In this document: positions 1 through 6,640 of the stretch, piece after piece | How positions within the stretch are numbered: position 1 is the stretch's first letter | Layout of the letters: the number at the start of each line of letters is the position of its first letter | Assembly (NCBI GenBank): GCA_033722575.1 | Contig: JAWVYU010000236.1 | Location: forward strand, 1 to 8,173 | Direction of reading: 5' to 3' | Origin: GCA-2748575 sp033722575 | Lineage (GTDB): Bacteria > Pseudomonadota > Gammaproteobacteria > Pseudomonadales > Ketobacteraceae | Length of the DNA: 8,173 bases | Notes under the pieces: generated by a model | The model's database searches: none | What the model was told of the DNA's origin: nothing | Seen by the model: only the letters and a program-made list of their open reading frames with translations | Program-made: the position numbers and the translations under genes

Positions 1-4
1 AAAC

Positions 5-88
5 TGGTGGAGGGGGGAGGATTCGAACCTCCGAAGCTTTCGCGTCAGATTTACAGTCTGATCCCTTTGGCCACTCGGGAACCCCTCC
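5..88 (-). tRNA. tRNA-Tyr (anticodon GTA)
   Basis: The minus strand folds as a class II tRNA with a long variable arm. The acceptor stem GGAGGGG (88-82) pairs with CCCCTCC (15-9). The D-arm region reads TTCCCGAGTGG, the anticodon GTA lies at 54-52 and the T-loop reads TTCGAAT. The 3' CCA is encoded at 7-5. The 5' half is almost identical to E. coli tRNA-Tyr as I remember it. It lies 32 bases downstream of tRNA-Thr and is very probably co-transcribed with it. The order Thr(TGT)-Tyr(GTA) is the start of the thrU-tyrU-glyT-thrT-tufB cluster of gammaproteobacteria, so tRNA-Gly should follow just outside the window. Confidence 0.97.
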
Positions 89-120
89 CAAGCATGACGC
101 AATCCGGAAACCCGGTCTAA

Positions 121-196
121 TGGAGCTGGCGAGAGGAGTCGAACCCCCGACCGGCTGATTACAAGTCAGCTGCTCTACCAACTGAGCTACGCCAGC
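121..196 (-). tRNA. tRNA-Thr (anticodon TGT)
   Basis: The minus strand gives a 76-base class I tRNA with an encoded CCA (123-121). The acceptor stem GCTGGCG (196-190) pairs with CGCCAGC. The D arm contains AGCTCAGTTGGTAGAGC, the anticodon stem-loop is CTGACTTGTAATCAG with TGT at 163-161, and the T-loop is TTCGACT. The T-stem GGGGG/CCTCT contains two G-U pairs, which is tolerable. It is the first gene of the tRNA cluster and lies 36 bases downstream of the SPOR-protein stop codon, behind its own candidate promoter. Confidence 0.97.
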
Positions 197-220
197 TTTA
201 CGTCATTTCGTAGGCGGCGA

Positions 221-249
221 ATTCTACGCAAATTAAGGGGTTGATGCAA
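221..249 (-). promoter_or_regulatory. Candidate sigma70 promoter of the tRNA cluster
   Basis: On the minus strand, TTGCAT (249-244) and TAGAAT (226-221) are separated by 17 bases and resemble -35 and -10 boxes. The -10 is followed by the GC-rich stretch TCGCCGCC, like the discriminator of stable-RNA promoters under stringent control. Transcription would start near 214, giving a leader of about 18 bases before tRNA-Thr. The -35 lies inside the last codons of the SPOR gene, whose stop is at 235-233. No terminator separates that gene from the tRNAs, so read-through is also possible. The call is based on motif matching only. Confidence 0.6.
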
Positions 250-1063
250 ACATTTCACACAAAGTTTCAGAAAATTTTATTTTTTCACTATCATCAACAA
301 GTTGCGTGAGCATTTGGGCCGTGGAACCGGGCTCAAATCCGCCGGTTAAACCCACCCAGAATCGGCTCTCAGTGCGCTTGATCTGATGGATTTCCGCCTC
401 GTATCCGGCGGACGCCATTCTGGCGAGAACCCCCTGGGCGGACGCAGGCTGCTTGAACAAACCAAGGGAAATCCCGTTGGCAAACTCCCCCTCACTGATC
501 AAATAACTGTCAACTTTGTTGCTTTGCAGGCGGCGCAGTATTCGCAACGCCTCCGACCGACTGCCAAGGGGCGGTATGACAACCCAGTTGTCAACATCCA
601 GAACCACCTCATCCTGACGCAGGACCGGGTCTGCACCCATTTCTTCCAGGCTCATCAGCAATGCCTGCGCTCTGGCTTCATCCTCAAAAGGCCCCACTTT
701 GGCGCAGACAGGCGCTGGCGCCGGGTCTTCGGCACCAGAAGCGGCAGACTCCGGGGAAGTGGCGGGCTCACCCGCCACCCGGGGTGGAGCTTTTGGGCTC
801 TCAGGCGTTTGCGAAGCAGCCTTCTGGACCTGCCGCTCCCGCGACAGGCGGTTGATGGAGGGCGGAGGGACGGACTGACCAGCCGTGGTGAGCACCTCTT
901 TCAACAGGACCAGGCGCTCCCCGCCCTCAGGTTCGGCAGCCGTAGGGCGGACAGCCGAATCGGCGCGCGATTCGGCGGGCTCCAGGTGATTGGGCACCAC
1001 ATAGAACTCCCAGCCGAAATACAGCAGATTGAACAAGACCAGGGAAAGAAAAATCCAGCGCAT
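233..1063 (-). CDS. Membrane-anchored SPOR-domain protein
   Basis: This 276-residue protein has one N-terminal membrane segment (about 3-22), with most of the chain predicted in the periplasm. Residues 28-118 are a Pro/Ala/Glu-rich, low-complexity linker. The C-terminal part (about 118-230) has the beta-alpha-beta character of SPOR domains. The clearest copy is around 197-226 (ISLGLF, a helix with QPASAQGVLARM, then YEAEI), and a weaker related half lies around 119-145 (CAKVGPFEDEARAQALL). SPOR domains bind denuded glycan strands of septal peptidoglycan, so a cell-wall or division role is plausible, but no specific function is known to me. A gene of this type follows coaX in pseudomonads. Its ATG is 6 bases after the coaX stop, and the GGAG of its likely ribosome site lies within the end of coaX, which suggests translational coupling. 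The start is well placed for the membrane anchor. Confidence 0.85.
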   Translation of the reverse strand: MRWIFLSLVLFNLLYFGWEFYVVPNHLEPAESRADSAVRPTAAEPEGGERLVLLKEVLTTAGQSVPPPSINRLSRERQVQKAASQTPESPKAPPRVAGEPATSPESAASGAEDPAPAPVCAKVGPFEDEARAQALLMSLEEMGADPVLRQDEVVLDVDNWVVIPPLGSRSEALRILRRLQSNKVDSYLISEGEFANGISLGLFKQPASAQGVLARMASAGYEAEIHQIKRTESRFWVGLTGGFEPGSTAQMLTQLVDDSEKIKFSETLCEMFASTP

Positions 1064-1069
1064 AGGAAG

Positions 1070-1828
1070 TCAGGCGTCTCCTGCAGCATTCATCATGACT
1101 TCAAGCCCCTCAAACACAAGCCCCCCCACAATGCGACAGGGGCAGTCCAGGTGACGTGCCAGTAAATGCGCATCCCCGCCGGTCAGCACCAGCTGCGAAG
1201 CGCCATCACCGGCGATACGCTGCAAATGCTGGTAGGCAGACCTGACCTGGGCCACCAGAGAAAATAGGGCGCCATTATACACAGCATCTGTGGTGCTGGC
1301 TCCCGGGAGTATATCGGCATGTTCCAGCTTGTCATAATCCACAATGACCTGGTCGGTTCCCGCCAGCAACGCCCCCACGGACAACCTTAGCCCCGCCAGG
1401 ATAAAGCCGCCGAGGTGCTGACCGGTTTCAGACACCCAGTCAGCAGTGACCGCACTGCCACAGTCCATCACACAAAAGGCACCCTCAAAGCCGTGACGCA
1501 CGCCGATCATGGCCAACCAGCGGTCTATACCCATGCGCGCCGGATCCTGGTAACTGTTGACCAGCCCGCAGGCAGCCCCGGAGACCCGGGCAACAAATGG
1601 CTCAACGGCGAAGTGCTGGCGCAGCGCATCCAGCATTGCTTCCTGATACTGCTGCGATTTGACGCAGGCCAGACCCACCCGCTCGGGCGCTCCGATATCA
1701 GCCGCCAGCCGGGCAATGGCATCCGTACAGGGCTCCCGGGAAGAGCCGGCACCCTCCAGCGTGGCATCACTGGTCTGCCAGCGCCATTTGAAATTGGTAT
1801 TACCCACATCAATCAGCAGCGCAGCCAC
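1070..1828 (-). CDS. coaX: Type III pantothenate kinase
   Basis: CoaX phosphorylates pantothenate with ATP, the first step of coenzyme A synthesis, in the cytoplasm. The 252-residue length is normal for type III enzymes of the ASKHA fold. Visible motifs are the N-terminal phosphate loop DVGNTNFKW (7-15), GIDRW (100-104) with the expected catalytic Asp102, DCGSAVTADWV (122-132, usually DxGTAxTxD), a glycine-rich GGF segment (140-142) and LTGGDA (215-220). The usual Pro-Gly after the GG segment reads Ala-Gly here (145-146), and the usual Thr of DxGT is Ser. Both are mild changes. The start is GTG and directly abuts the TGA of birA, with GGGG at 1839-1836 as a weak ribosome site, so translation is probably coupled to birA. 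The birA-coaX pair matches the pseudomonad arrangement. Type III enzymes generally escape CoA feedback inhibition and need a monovalent cation; this is family knowledge. Confidence 0.95.
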   Translation of the reverse strand: MAALLIDVGNTNFKWRWQTSDATLEGAGSSREPCTDAIARLAADIGAPERVGLACVKSQQYQEAMLDALRQHFAVEPFVARVSGAACGLVNSYQDPARMGIDRWLAMIGVRHGFEGAFCVMDCGSAVTADWVSETGQHLGGFILAGLRLSVGALLAGTDQVIVDYDKLEHADILPGASTTDAVYNGALFSLVAQVRSAYQHLQRIAGDGASQLVLTGGDAHLLARHLDCPCRIVGGLVFEGLEVMMNAAGDA

Positions 1829-2788
1829 TCACACACCCCGCAACGACAGCTCACCGCCCTTGAAGATTTCCACACCCTCGGAGGTTTCCAGGCGCAAGCC
1901 ACCAGTGGGGTCGACGCCCCGGGCCACCCCTCGCGTAGTCTGGGAGCCGGCATGAATCAGCACTGGCTTGCCCCGGAAGGCATCAAAAGCCTCCCAGCGG
2001 GACTGGAAGCCCTGAAAACCGGTCCGCGAAAACTGATCCAGCATCACCAGAACCGAAGAAATCACTTTTCCCGCCAGTTCATTGCGGGTAGCTCCTACAC
2101 CATGATCAGACAGCTGGGTATAGGGCTGGTCAATATCAGCCGCTTCTGACGGGTTAAGTCGCGTGTTTATTCCCAGGCCCAGCACCACCTGGCAGTGGCC
2201 GGCAGGGTCGCCGGTCATTTCCAGCAACACCCCGCCCAGCTTGGCAGAGCCCACCAGCAGATCATTGGGCCATTTGAGAAGAACGCCCCCGCAGCCCATG
2301 GCTTTCAGGGTCTCGGCAATCACCAGCCCGGTAGCCAGGCTCAGCCCCTCCAGGGATGCCGCTCCCCCGTGGAAATGCCAGACCGCCGACATATAAAGGT
2401 TGGTACCAAAGGGCGACACCCAGGTCCTGCCACGCCGCCCTCTGCCTGCCGTTTGCTGCTCGGCCAGACAGACATATCCGGAACCGACACCGTCGGAAGC
2501 CCTGCGCATGGCAACATCATTGGTTGACGACACCACCCCGTGAACTTCCAGGTCGCCCAGCAGGCGCAGCCCGTCATCACTCAGGTGGGCCGTCACCGAC
2601 TCCACTGACAACAGCTCTACCGGCGTATGGAGTTTGTAGCCCTTGCCTTTGACGGAAAACACCTCCAGCCCTTTCTCTTCCAGCTTCTGGATCTGCTTCC
2701 ATACCGCCGCACGGCTGATTCCCAGCTCTTGCCCCAATTCATCGCCGGAATGAAACTGGCCATCTGCCAGCAATTCTACAATTCGCAC
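1829..2788 (-). CDS. birA: Bifunctional biotin-protein ligase / biotin operon repressor
   Basis: BirA activates biotin to biotinyl-5'-AMP and transfers it to the carrier lysine of acetyl-CoA carboxylase (AccB). When substrate is scarce, the holo-dimer represses biotin synthesis genes. The 319 residues match the bifunctional class. An N-terminal winged helix-turn-helix (about 1-56) carries GISRAAVWKQIQKLEEKG (23-40). The catalytic domain has SSTN (87-90), the biotinyl-AMP loop GRGRRGR (115-121), SPFGTNLY (125-132), KWPNDLL (172-178), the lysine in SAKLGG (181-186) and GLGINT (204-209). A small C-terminal beta domain (about 270-319) includes GVARGVDPTGGL. The start is GTG: an in-frame TGA lies eight codons upstream with no ATG between, and the first helix fits homologues. 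It begins 32 bases after the arsR stop, with no terminator between. Confidence 0.96.
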   Translation of the reverse strand: MRIVELLADGQFHSGDELGQELGISRAAVWKQIQKLEEKGLEVFSVKGKGYKLHTPVELLSVESVTAHLSDDGLRLLGDLEVHGVVSSTNDVAMRRASDGVGSGYVCLAEQQTAGRGRRGRTWVSPFGTNLYMSAVWHFHGGAASLEGLSLATGLVIAETLKAMGCGGVLLKWPNDLLVGSAKLGGVLLEMTGDPAGHCQVVLGLGINTRLNPSEAADIDQPYTQLSDHGVGATRNELAGKVISSVLVMLDQFSRTGFQGFQSRWEAFDAFRGKPVLIHAGSQTTRGVARGVDPTGGLRLETSEGVEIFKGGELSLRGV

Positions 2789-2820
2789 TCGCCTACCCGC
2801 ACTATTCCATCATTTTCAGA

Positions 2821-3159
2821 TTATCTGTCAGCCACGCCCAGCGCGGCACGCTTGGCATCAAGCTCCGCTACGATACCATCACATACAATTTCGCACAGCT
2901 CAAAAACGAACGGCGCCGCAATGGAAAATTTTGCCTGATTGCCTTCCTGCCGGCGCGCTACCAGCCCGGCATTACGAAGCACGGTCAGGTGCTTGGAAAT
3001 GTTGGGCTGGGAGCTGCCCGTTTCGTCAACAAGCTGACCGACGGTGCGCTCCCCCTGCTGAAGGCACCGGAGCACCTTGAGCCTCATGGGGTCACTAAGC
3101 ACTCGGAACCGCTGTGCTACCATCTCCAGCATATCGTCTGACAATTCCAGCTCGGCCAT
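2821..3159 (-). CDS. ArsR/SmtB-family transcriptional repressor
   Basis: This is a 112-residue dimeric winged-helix regulator. The core FRVLSDPMRLKVLRCL (18-33) is the typical ArsR second helix. The helix-turn-helix spans about 39-64 (VGQLVDETGSSQPNISKHL), followed by the wing (66-80), and residues 84-106 form the C-terminal dimer helix. The classic ELCVCDL arsenic/cadmium/zinc site of helix 3 is absent (it reads VGQLVDE). Cysteines are at 32 in the second helix and at 89 and 93 in ELCEIVC of the last helix, so a thiol or soft-metal sensor is possible but not shown. It is divergent from the transporter operon, with the operator-like dyad between them, so self-regulation and control of that operon are likely. 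Upstream of its ATG only a weak GGTGG ribosome site is seen. It may be co-transcribed with birA. Confidence 0.92.
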   Translation of the reverse strand: MAELELSDDMLEMVAQRFRVLSDPMRLKVLRCLQQGERTVGQLVDETGSSQPNISKHLTVLRNAGLVARRQEGNQAKFSIAAPFVFELCEIVCDGIVAELDAKRAALGVADR

Positions 3160-3195
3160 GGGTTTTTACCACCAACGCTACAACAACTGACGCAA

Positions 3196-3201
3196 ATCAT
3201 A
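3196..3201 (-). promoter_or_regulatory. Candidate -10 box of the arsR promoter
   Basis: TATGAT on the minus strand lies 37 bases upstream of the arsR ATG. A matching -35 at 16-18 bases spacing would fall at about 3218-3225, where the sequence (such as AGTCAA or TAGTCA) is a poor match. That position overlaps the left edge of the dyad at 3221-3246, so a repressor bound there would also block this promoter. The call rests on one short match. Confidence 0.35.
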
Positions 3202-3217
3202 GCAATAATCTTTCGAG

Positions 3218-3246
3218 TTGACTATATAACTATATGGTTATATAGT
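3218..3246 (+). promoter_or_regulatory. Transporter-operon promoter covered by an ArsR-type operator
   Basis: TTGACT (3218-3223) and TATAGT (3241-3246), 17 bases apart, form a near-consensus sigma70 promoter, with a start expected near 3253. A perfect inverted repeat overlaps it: ACTATATAAC (3221-3230), six bases, GTTATATAGT (3237-3246). A second perfect dyad is nested in it: ACTATAT (3229-3235), GGTT, ATATAGT (3240-3246). The half-site ACTATAT therefore occurs twice directly, 8 bases apart, and once inverted. AT-rich dyads over the promoter are typical of ArsR/SmtB operators. Bound repressor would hide both the -35 and -10 boxes. Assignment to the divergent ArsR protein is an inference from position. 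Confidence 0.85.
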
Positions 3247-3275
3247 TCACACAAATCCCAGACCAAGGATACCCC

Positions 3276-5810
3276 ATGAACAAGATGATACACGCCGCCA
3301 TTATGCGTCCCCGCCGGGTACTCTGGGGCACCCTGATTCTGGTGCTGTTGTTCGCCAGCCAGATCCCAAGAATCAAGGTGGATACCGACCCGGAAAACAT
3401 GCTGCCTCATGATCAGCCCGAGCGGGTGCTCCACGACCAGATCAAACAGCGTTTCAACCTGCACGATATGATCGTGGTGGGCGTTGTTAATGAACAGGAC
3501 CCCCATGGCATCTATAACCCCCGGTCCCTCAGCAATATTCAGCAACTGACCCGGTTTATCGAATCCCTGGATGGCGTCATCAGCAAAGACCTGATGTCTC
3601 TGAGTAATGTAGACAATATCACCCAGGAAGGCCCGGGCACCATCCGGTTCGAGTGGATGATGAAACAGCCTCCCGATACCCAGGACGAAGCCAACGCCAC
3701 CCGGAAAGCGGTGGAGCGCCTGCCGCTTTTCTATAACACCCTGGTGTCCGAAACCGGGAACGCAGCCGCTATTTATGTTCCGATTGAAAAGAAAGACATG
3801 AGTCACCGGATATCCACCGCCATCGAGGATTTCGCGGCGCAGCTGCCCGGAAACGATCACTACCACATCACGGGTTTACCGGTGGCGGAAGACACCTTCG
3901 GCGTAGAGATGTTTGTCCAGATGGCAATATCCGCGCCACTGGCGGCGCTGGTGATCTTCGGCCTGATGTGGTTCTTTTTCCGCAGCCTCAGCCTGGTAAC
4001 TGCCCCCATGCTGGTGGCCATGGCCACGGTGCTTGTCATCATGGGTTTTCTCATCGGTTCAGGGTTTACGGTTCATATCATGAGTTCCATGATCCCCATC
4101 TTCCTTATGCCCATTGCCGTGGTGGATTCCATCCACATACTCTCGGAATTTGCTGAGCTGCACAAATCCGGAGATTCCCCCAGGGATACCATCGAGAAGG
4201 TACTGAACAACCTGTTCAAACCCATGCTGTTTACCTCTATTACCTCCTCCGCCGGGTTTGCCTCCCTCGCCTTCACACCCATACCACCCGTGCAGATTTT
4301 CGGCCTTTATGTGGCGTTTGGTATTTTCCTTGCTTTCCTGCTCACCGTTACCTTTATTCCGGCGTATGTGGTGAGCCTGTCACCCAAATCCCTCAGCAGG
4401 CTTGCCAACATTCACCACACCAACGACAGCAATGGTGTGCTGGCCAGATGGCTCCCATCCACTGGCCGTTTTGCCCTGAATCATGCCGGTAAAATCCTGT
4501 TCGTCTGTGTGATGCTGGTGGCTGTCAGTGTTTACGGGATTCAGCAAATCCGGATCAATGACAACCCGGTTCGCTGGTTTAAAGCCTCGCACGACATCCG
4601 TATTGCCGATCGTGTTCTTAATGAGCATTTCGCCGGCACTTACAGCGCCTTTCTGACCCTGAAAAGAAACATCGGGGAGTCGCCCAACGCCGTCGTACTG
4701 AAGGCCGCCAAAGAGCTGGCAGAAGAACATGATGCCGGAGACCCGACAGAGCAGGTAAAAGCACTGATGCAACCCCTGGATACCGGTGACAGCTTTTATC
4801 AGAAGCTGGCCTTCGCGATCGATACCCACCTTTTTGAAAACAGCCCCGATAACGAGGCATTCTGGCTCGGGTTACTCGAACGGGTGGAGAGGCTGTCTGT
4901 AGAACAGAAATTTTTTCAAAAGCCGGAGGCGTTGGCCTATATCGAGGCGCTTCAGTCGCACCTGTTGTCCACCGGTATCGTGGGCAAGGCCAGCGGATTA
5001 CCCGACGTGGTGAAAACCGTCTACCGGGAATTGACCGGCGGAGACGCCGATAATTACCGGATACCTGCATCATCCAGGGGCGTTGCCGAGGCACTGCTCA
5101 GCTATCAGTCATCCCATCGCCCGGACGATCTGTGGCATTTTGTTACCCCCGACTTTCAGTCCACTGCTTTATGGCTGCAACTGAAAAGCGGTGACAATAA
5201 GGACATGGACCAGGTACTGGAAGCCACAAGCCGTTTTGTAGAGAAGCACCCCTTACCGGAGGGTGTATCCATTGAATGGGGTGGCCTGACGTACATTAAT
5301 GTCATCTGGCAGGAAGCTATGGTTAACGGCATGCTTCATAGTCTGCTGAGCGCTTTTGTGATTGTGTTCCTGATGATGGTATTTCTGTTCCGGTCGCTCC
5401 TGTTCGGGGTGCTGGCCATGATTCCGTTAAGCCTGACCATTGGCCTGATTTACGGCCTTATCGGCCTGATGGGCAAGGAGTATGACATGCCGGTCGCGGT
5501 GCTATCGGCACTGACACTGGGCTTATCGGTGGACTTTGCCATTCATTTTCTGGAACGGCTGCGCGCCATATACGCGGAAACCGCCGACTTCAGCCAGACA
5601 ATATCGCGGATGTTTGGCGAACCCGCACTGGCCATTACACGCAATGCCATTGTCATCGCCGTGGGTTTTTTACCGCTTTTGGCAGCGCCGCTGGTGCCCT
5701 ATAACACCGTGGGATTCTTCCTGGCCGCTATCATGTTTATATCCGCGTTGACCACACTGATTCTGCTGACAGCCTTGCTCAGATACCTGAATCACCATGC
5801 ACTCAAATAG
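3276..5810 (+). CDS. MMPL/RND-superfamily inner-membrane transporter
   Basis: This 844-residue protein has the duplicated RND layout. TM1 (about 14-32) is followed by a first periplasmic domain (33-213) and TM2-6 (about 214-235, 240-262, 268-290, 316-335, 338-367). TM7 (about 405-422) is followed by a second periplasmic domain (423-685) and TM8-12 (about 686-706, 708-731, 737-757, 788-808, 811-838). Acidic residues within TM4 (Asp284 in AVVDSIHIL) and TM10 (Asp753 in LSVDFAIHF), each with a nearby His, occupy the proton-relay position of the MMPL group. At about 840 residues it is shorter than the AcrB class and resembles the HpnN/MmpL-like exporters of lipids and other hydrophobic molecules. 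No membrane-fusion partner is encoded nearby. The second periplasmic domain is about 80 residues longer than the first. AAGGA (3265-3269) sits 6 bases before the ATG. It is the first gene of a three-gene operon. Substrate unknown. Confidence 0.93.
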   Translation: MNKMIHAAIMRPRRVLWGTLILVLLFASQIPRIKVDTDPENMLPHDQPERVLHDQIKQRFNLHDMIVVGVVNEQDPHGIYNPRSLSNIQQLTRFIESLDGVISKDLMSLSNVDNITQEGPGTIRFEWMMKQPPDTQDEANATRKAVERLPLFYNTLVSETGNAAAIYVPIEKKDMSHRISTAIEDFAAQLPGNDHYHITGLPVAEDTFGVEMFVQMAISAPLAALVIFGLMWFFFRSLSLVTAPMLVAMATVLVIMGFLIGSGFTVHIMSSMIPIFLMPIAVVDSIHILSEFAELHKSGDSPRDTIEKVLNNLFKPMLFTSITSSAGFASLAFTPIPPVQIFGLYVAFGIFLAFLLTVTFIPAYVVSLSPKSLSRLANIHHTNDSNGVLARWLPSTGRFALNHAGKILFVCVMLVAVSVYGIQQIRINDNPVRWFKASHDIRIADRVLNEHFAGTYSAFLTLKRNIGESPNAVVLKAAKELAEEHDAGDPTEQVKALMQPLDTGDSFYQKLAFAIDTHLFENSPDNEAFWLGLLERVERLSVEQKFFQKPEALAYIEALQSHLLSTGIVGKASGLPDVVKTVYRELTGGDADNYRIPASSRGVAEALLSYQSSHRPDDLWHFVTPDFQSTALWLQLKSGDNKDMDQVLEATSRFVEKHPLPEGVSIEWGGLTYINVIWQEAMVNGMLHSLLSAFVIVFLMMVFLFRSLLFGVLAMIPLSLTIGLIYGLIGLMGKEYDMPVAVLSALTLGLSVDFAIHFLERLRAIYAETADFSQTISRMFGEPALAITRNAIVIAVGFLPLLAAPLVPYNTVGFFLAAIMFISALTTLILLTALLRYLNHHALK

Positions 5811-5815
5811 AGGAG
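5811..5815 (+). promoter_or_regulatory. Ribosome binding site deciding the start of the LolA-like gene
   Basis: AGGAG directly follows the transporter stop codon and lies 8 bases before the ATG at 5824. An in-frame ATG at 5797 is still inside the transporter gene, has no such site, and would put charged residues ahead of the signal peptide. The start at 5824 is therefore preferred. Confidence 0.85.
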
Positions 5816-5823
5816 ATATACTG

Positions 5824-6633
5824 ATGAGACCTGTGCTGCTATGGATGACATTGTTTGCCTTCTGCAATACCGCCATTGCCGCCGATGACCTGACGGATGC
5901 CGACACCATCGTGCGCAAGGCCAATCACGTGGCTTTCTACCAGGGCACAGATGGCAAGGCCACAGCCCGCATGCTGATTGTTGACAGCCAGGACCGGAAG
6001 CAGTTCCGCCAGTTCAGCATCGCACGCAAGGATATCAATGATGGCGGTGATGATGGTCATGCTGATGGAGACCAAAGCTTTTTCGTGTACTTTCATCGCC
6101 CGGCGGACGTGAAGAAAACCGCCTTCCTGGTCAACAAACACCTGGATCGCGATGATGACAGATGGCTCTACCTCCCCAGCCTGGACCTGGTAAAACGTAT
6201 CGCAGCCGGCGACAAACGCACCAGTTTTGTGGGATCACATTTTTATTATGAAGATGTTTCCGGGCGCCAGCTTGATGAGGACCATCACCGGTTAAAGGAA
6301 ACCACAAACAAACATTACGTAATCGAAGCCAAACCCAAAAAACCTGATTCCGTCGAGTTTTCCAGCTATCAGGTGTGGATCAACAAGGAAAACTTCGTTC
6401 CCGAGAAAACCGTTTATTTTGACCAGCAAGGCAAGGCCTACCGAACCGTAGAGGCCGTTGAAATTGAGACTGTCCAGGGCTTTCCCACCGCCACCAAAAT
6501 GCGGATTGATGACCAGAAATCCGGTGGCTACACCCTTATGGAGCTACGGGACATTCATTATGATGTGGGGCTCAGCGCCGACCACTTTAGTGAGCGCTCC
6601 CTGCGCAATCCGCCCCCGGATCTGATTCAGTAG
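5824..6633 (+). CDS. Periplasmic LolA-like protein (outer membrane lipoprotein-sorting protein family)
   Basis: This 269-residue protein has a Sec signal peptide (MRPVLLWMTLFAFCNTAIA, cut after about residue 19). The Cys at 14 is preceded by Phe and is not a lipobox, so the mature protein should be soluble in the periplasm. The family signature is clear: WLYLP (114-118), then VKRIAAGDKRTSFVGSHFYYED (123-144). This points to the LolA-like half-barrel fold, which holds lipid or lipoprotein acyl chains in a hydrophobic cavity. The family name does not prove lipoprotein sorting. An Asp/Gly/His-rich stretch at 70-83 looks like an expanded loop. It starts 13 bases after the transporter stop and ends 7 bases before the outer-membrane gene. 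A shuttle between the two is the natural inference. Confidence 0.88.
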   Translation: MRPVLLWMTLFAFCNTAIAADDLTDADTIVRKANHVAFYQGTDGKATARMLIVDSQDRKQFRQFSIARKDINDGGDDGHADGDQSFFVYFHRPADVKKTAFLVNKHLDRDDDRWLYLPSLDLVKRIAAGDKRTSFVGSHFYYEDVSGRQLDEDHHRLKETTNKHYVIEAKPKKPDSVEFSSYQVWINKENFVPEKTVYFDQQGKAYRTVEAVEIETVQGFPTATKMRIDDQKSGGYTLMELRDIHYDVGLSADHFSERSLRNPPPDLIQ

Positions 6634-6640
6634 GTGAACC

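Noticed and set aside
209..228. CGTAG/CTACG inverted repeat as a terminator before the tRNAs
   Set aside because: It has only five pairs, a ten-base loop and no T tract; the same bases are better read as the -10 and discriminator of a tRNA promoter.
386..1165. Plus-strand open frame of 259 codons
   Set aside because: It lies antisense to the SPOR and coaX genes, has no recognisable domain, and is Arg/Gly-rich as expected for a shadow of a GC-biased gene.
1415..2149. Plus-strand open frame of 244 codons
   Set aside because: It is antisense to coaX and birA, which are both certain; it has no family features and crosses a gene boundary.
3222..3866. Minus-strand open frame of 214 codons overlapping the operator
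   Set aside because: It is antisense to the transporter, whose RND features are unmistakable, and its end runs through the operator and promoter region.
4618..5094. Minus-strand open frame of 158 codons
   Set aside because: It lies wholly inside the transporter gene, is Arg/Pro-rich, and has no motif.
5797..5823. Upstream ATG extending the LolA-like protein by nine residues
   Set aside because: It has no ribosome site and would disrupt the signal peptide; AGGAG at 5811-5815 supports 5824.
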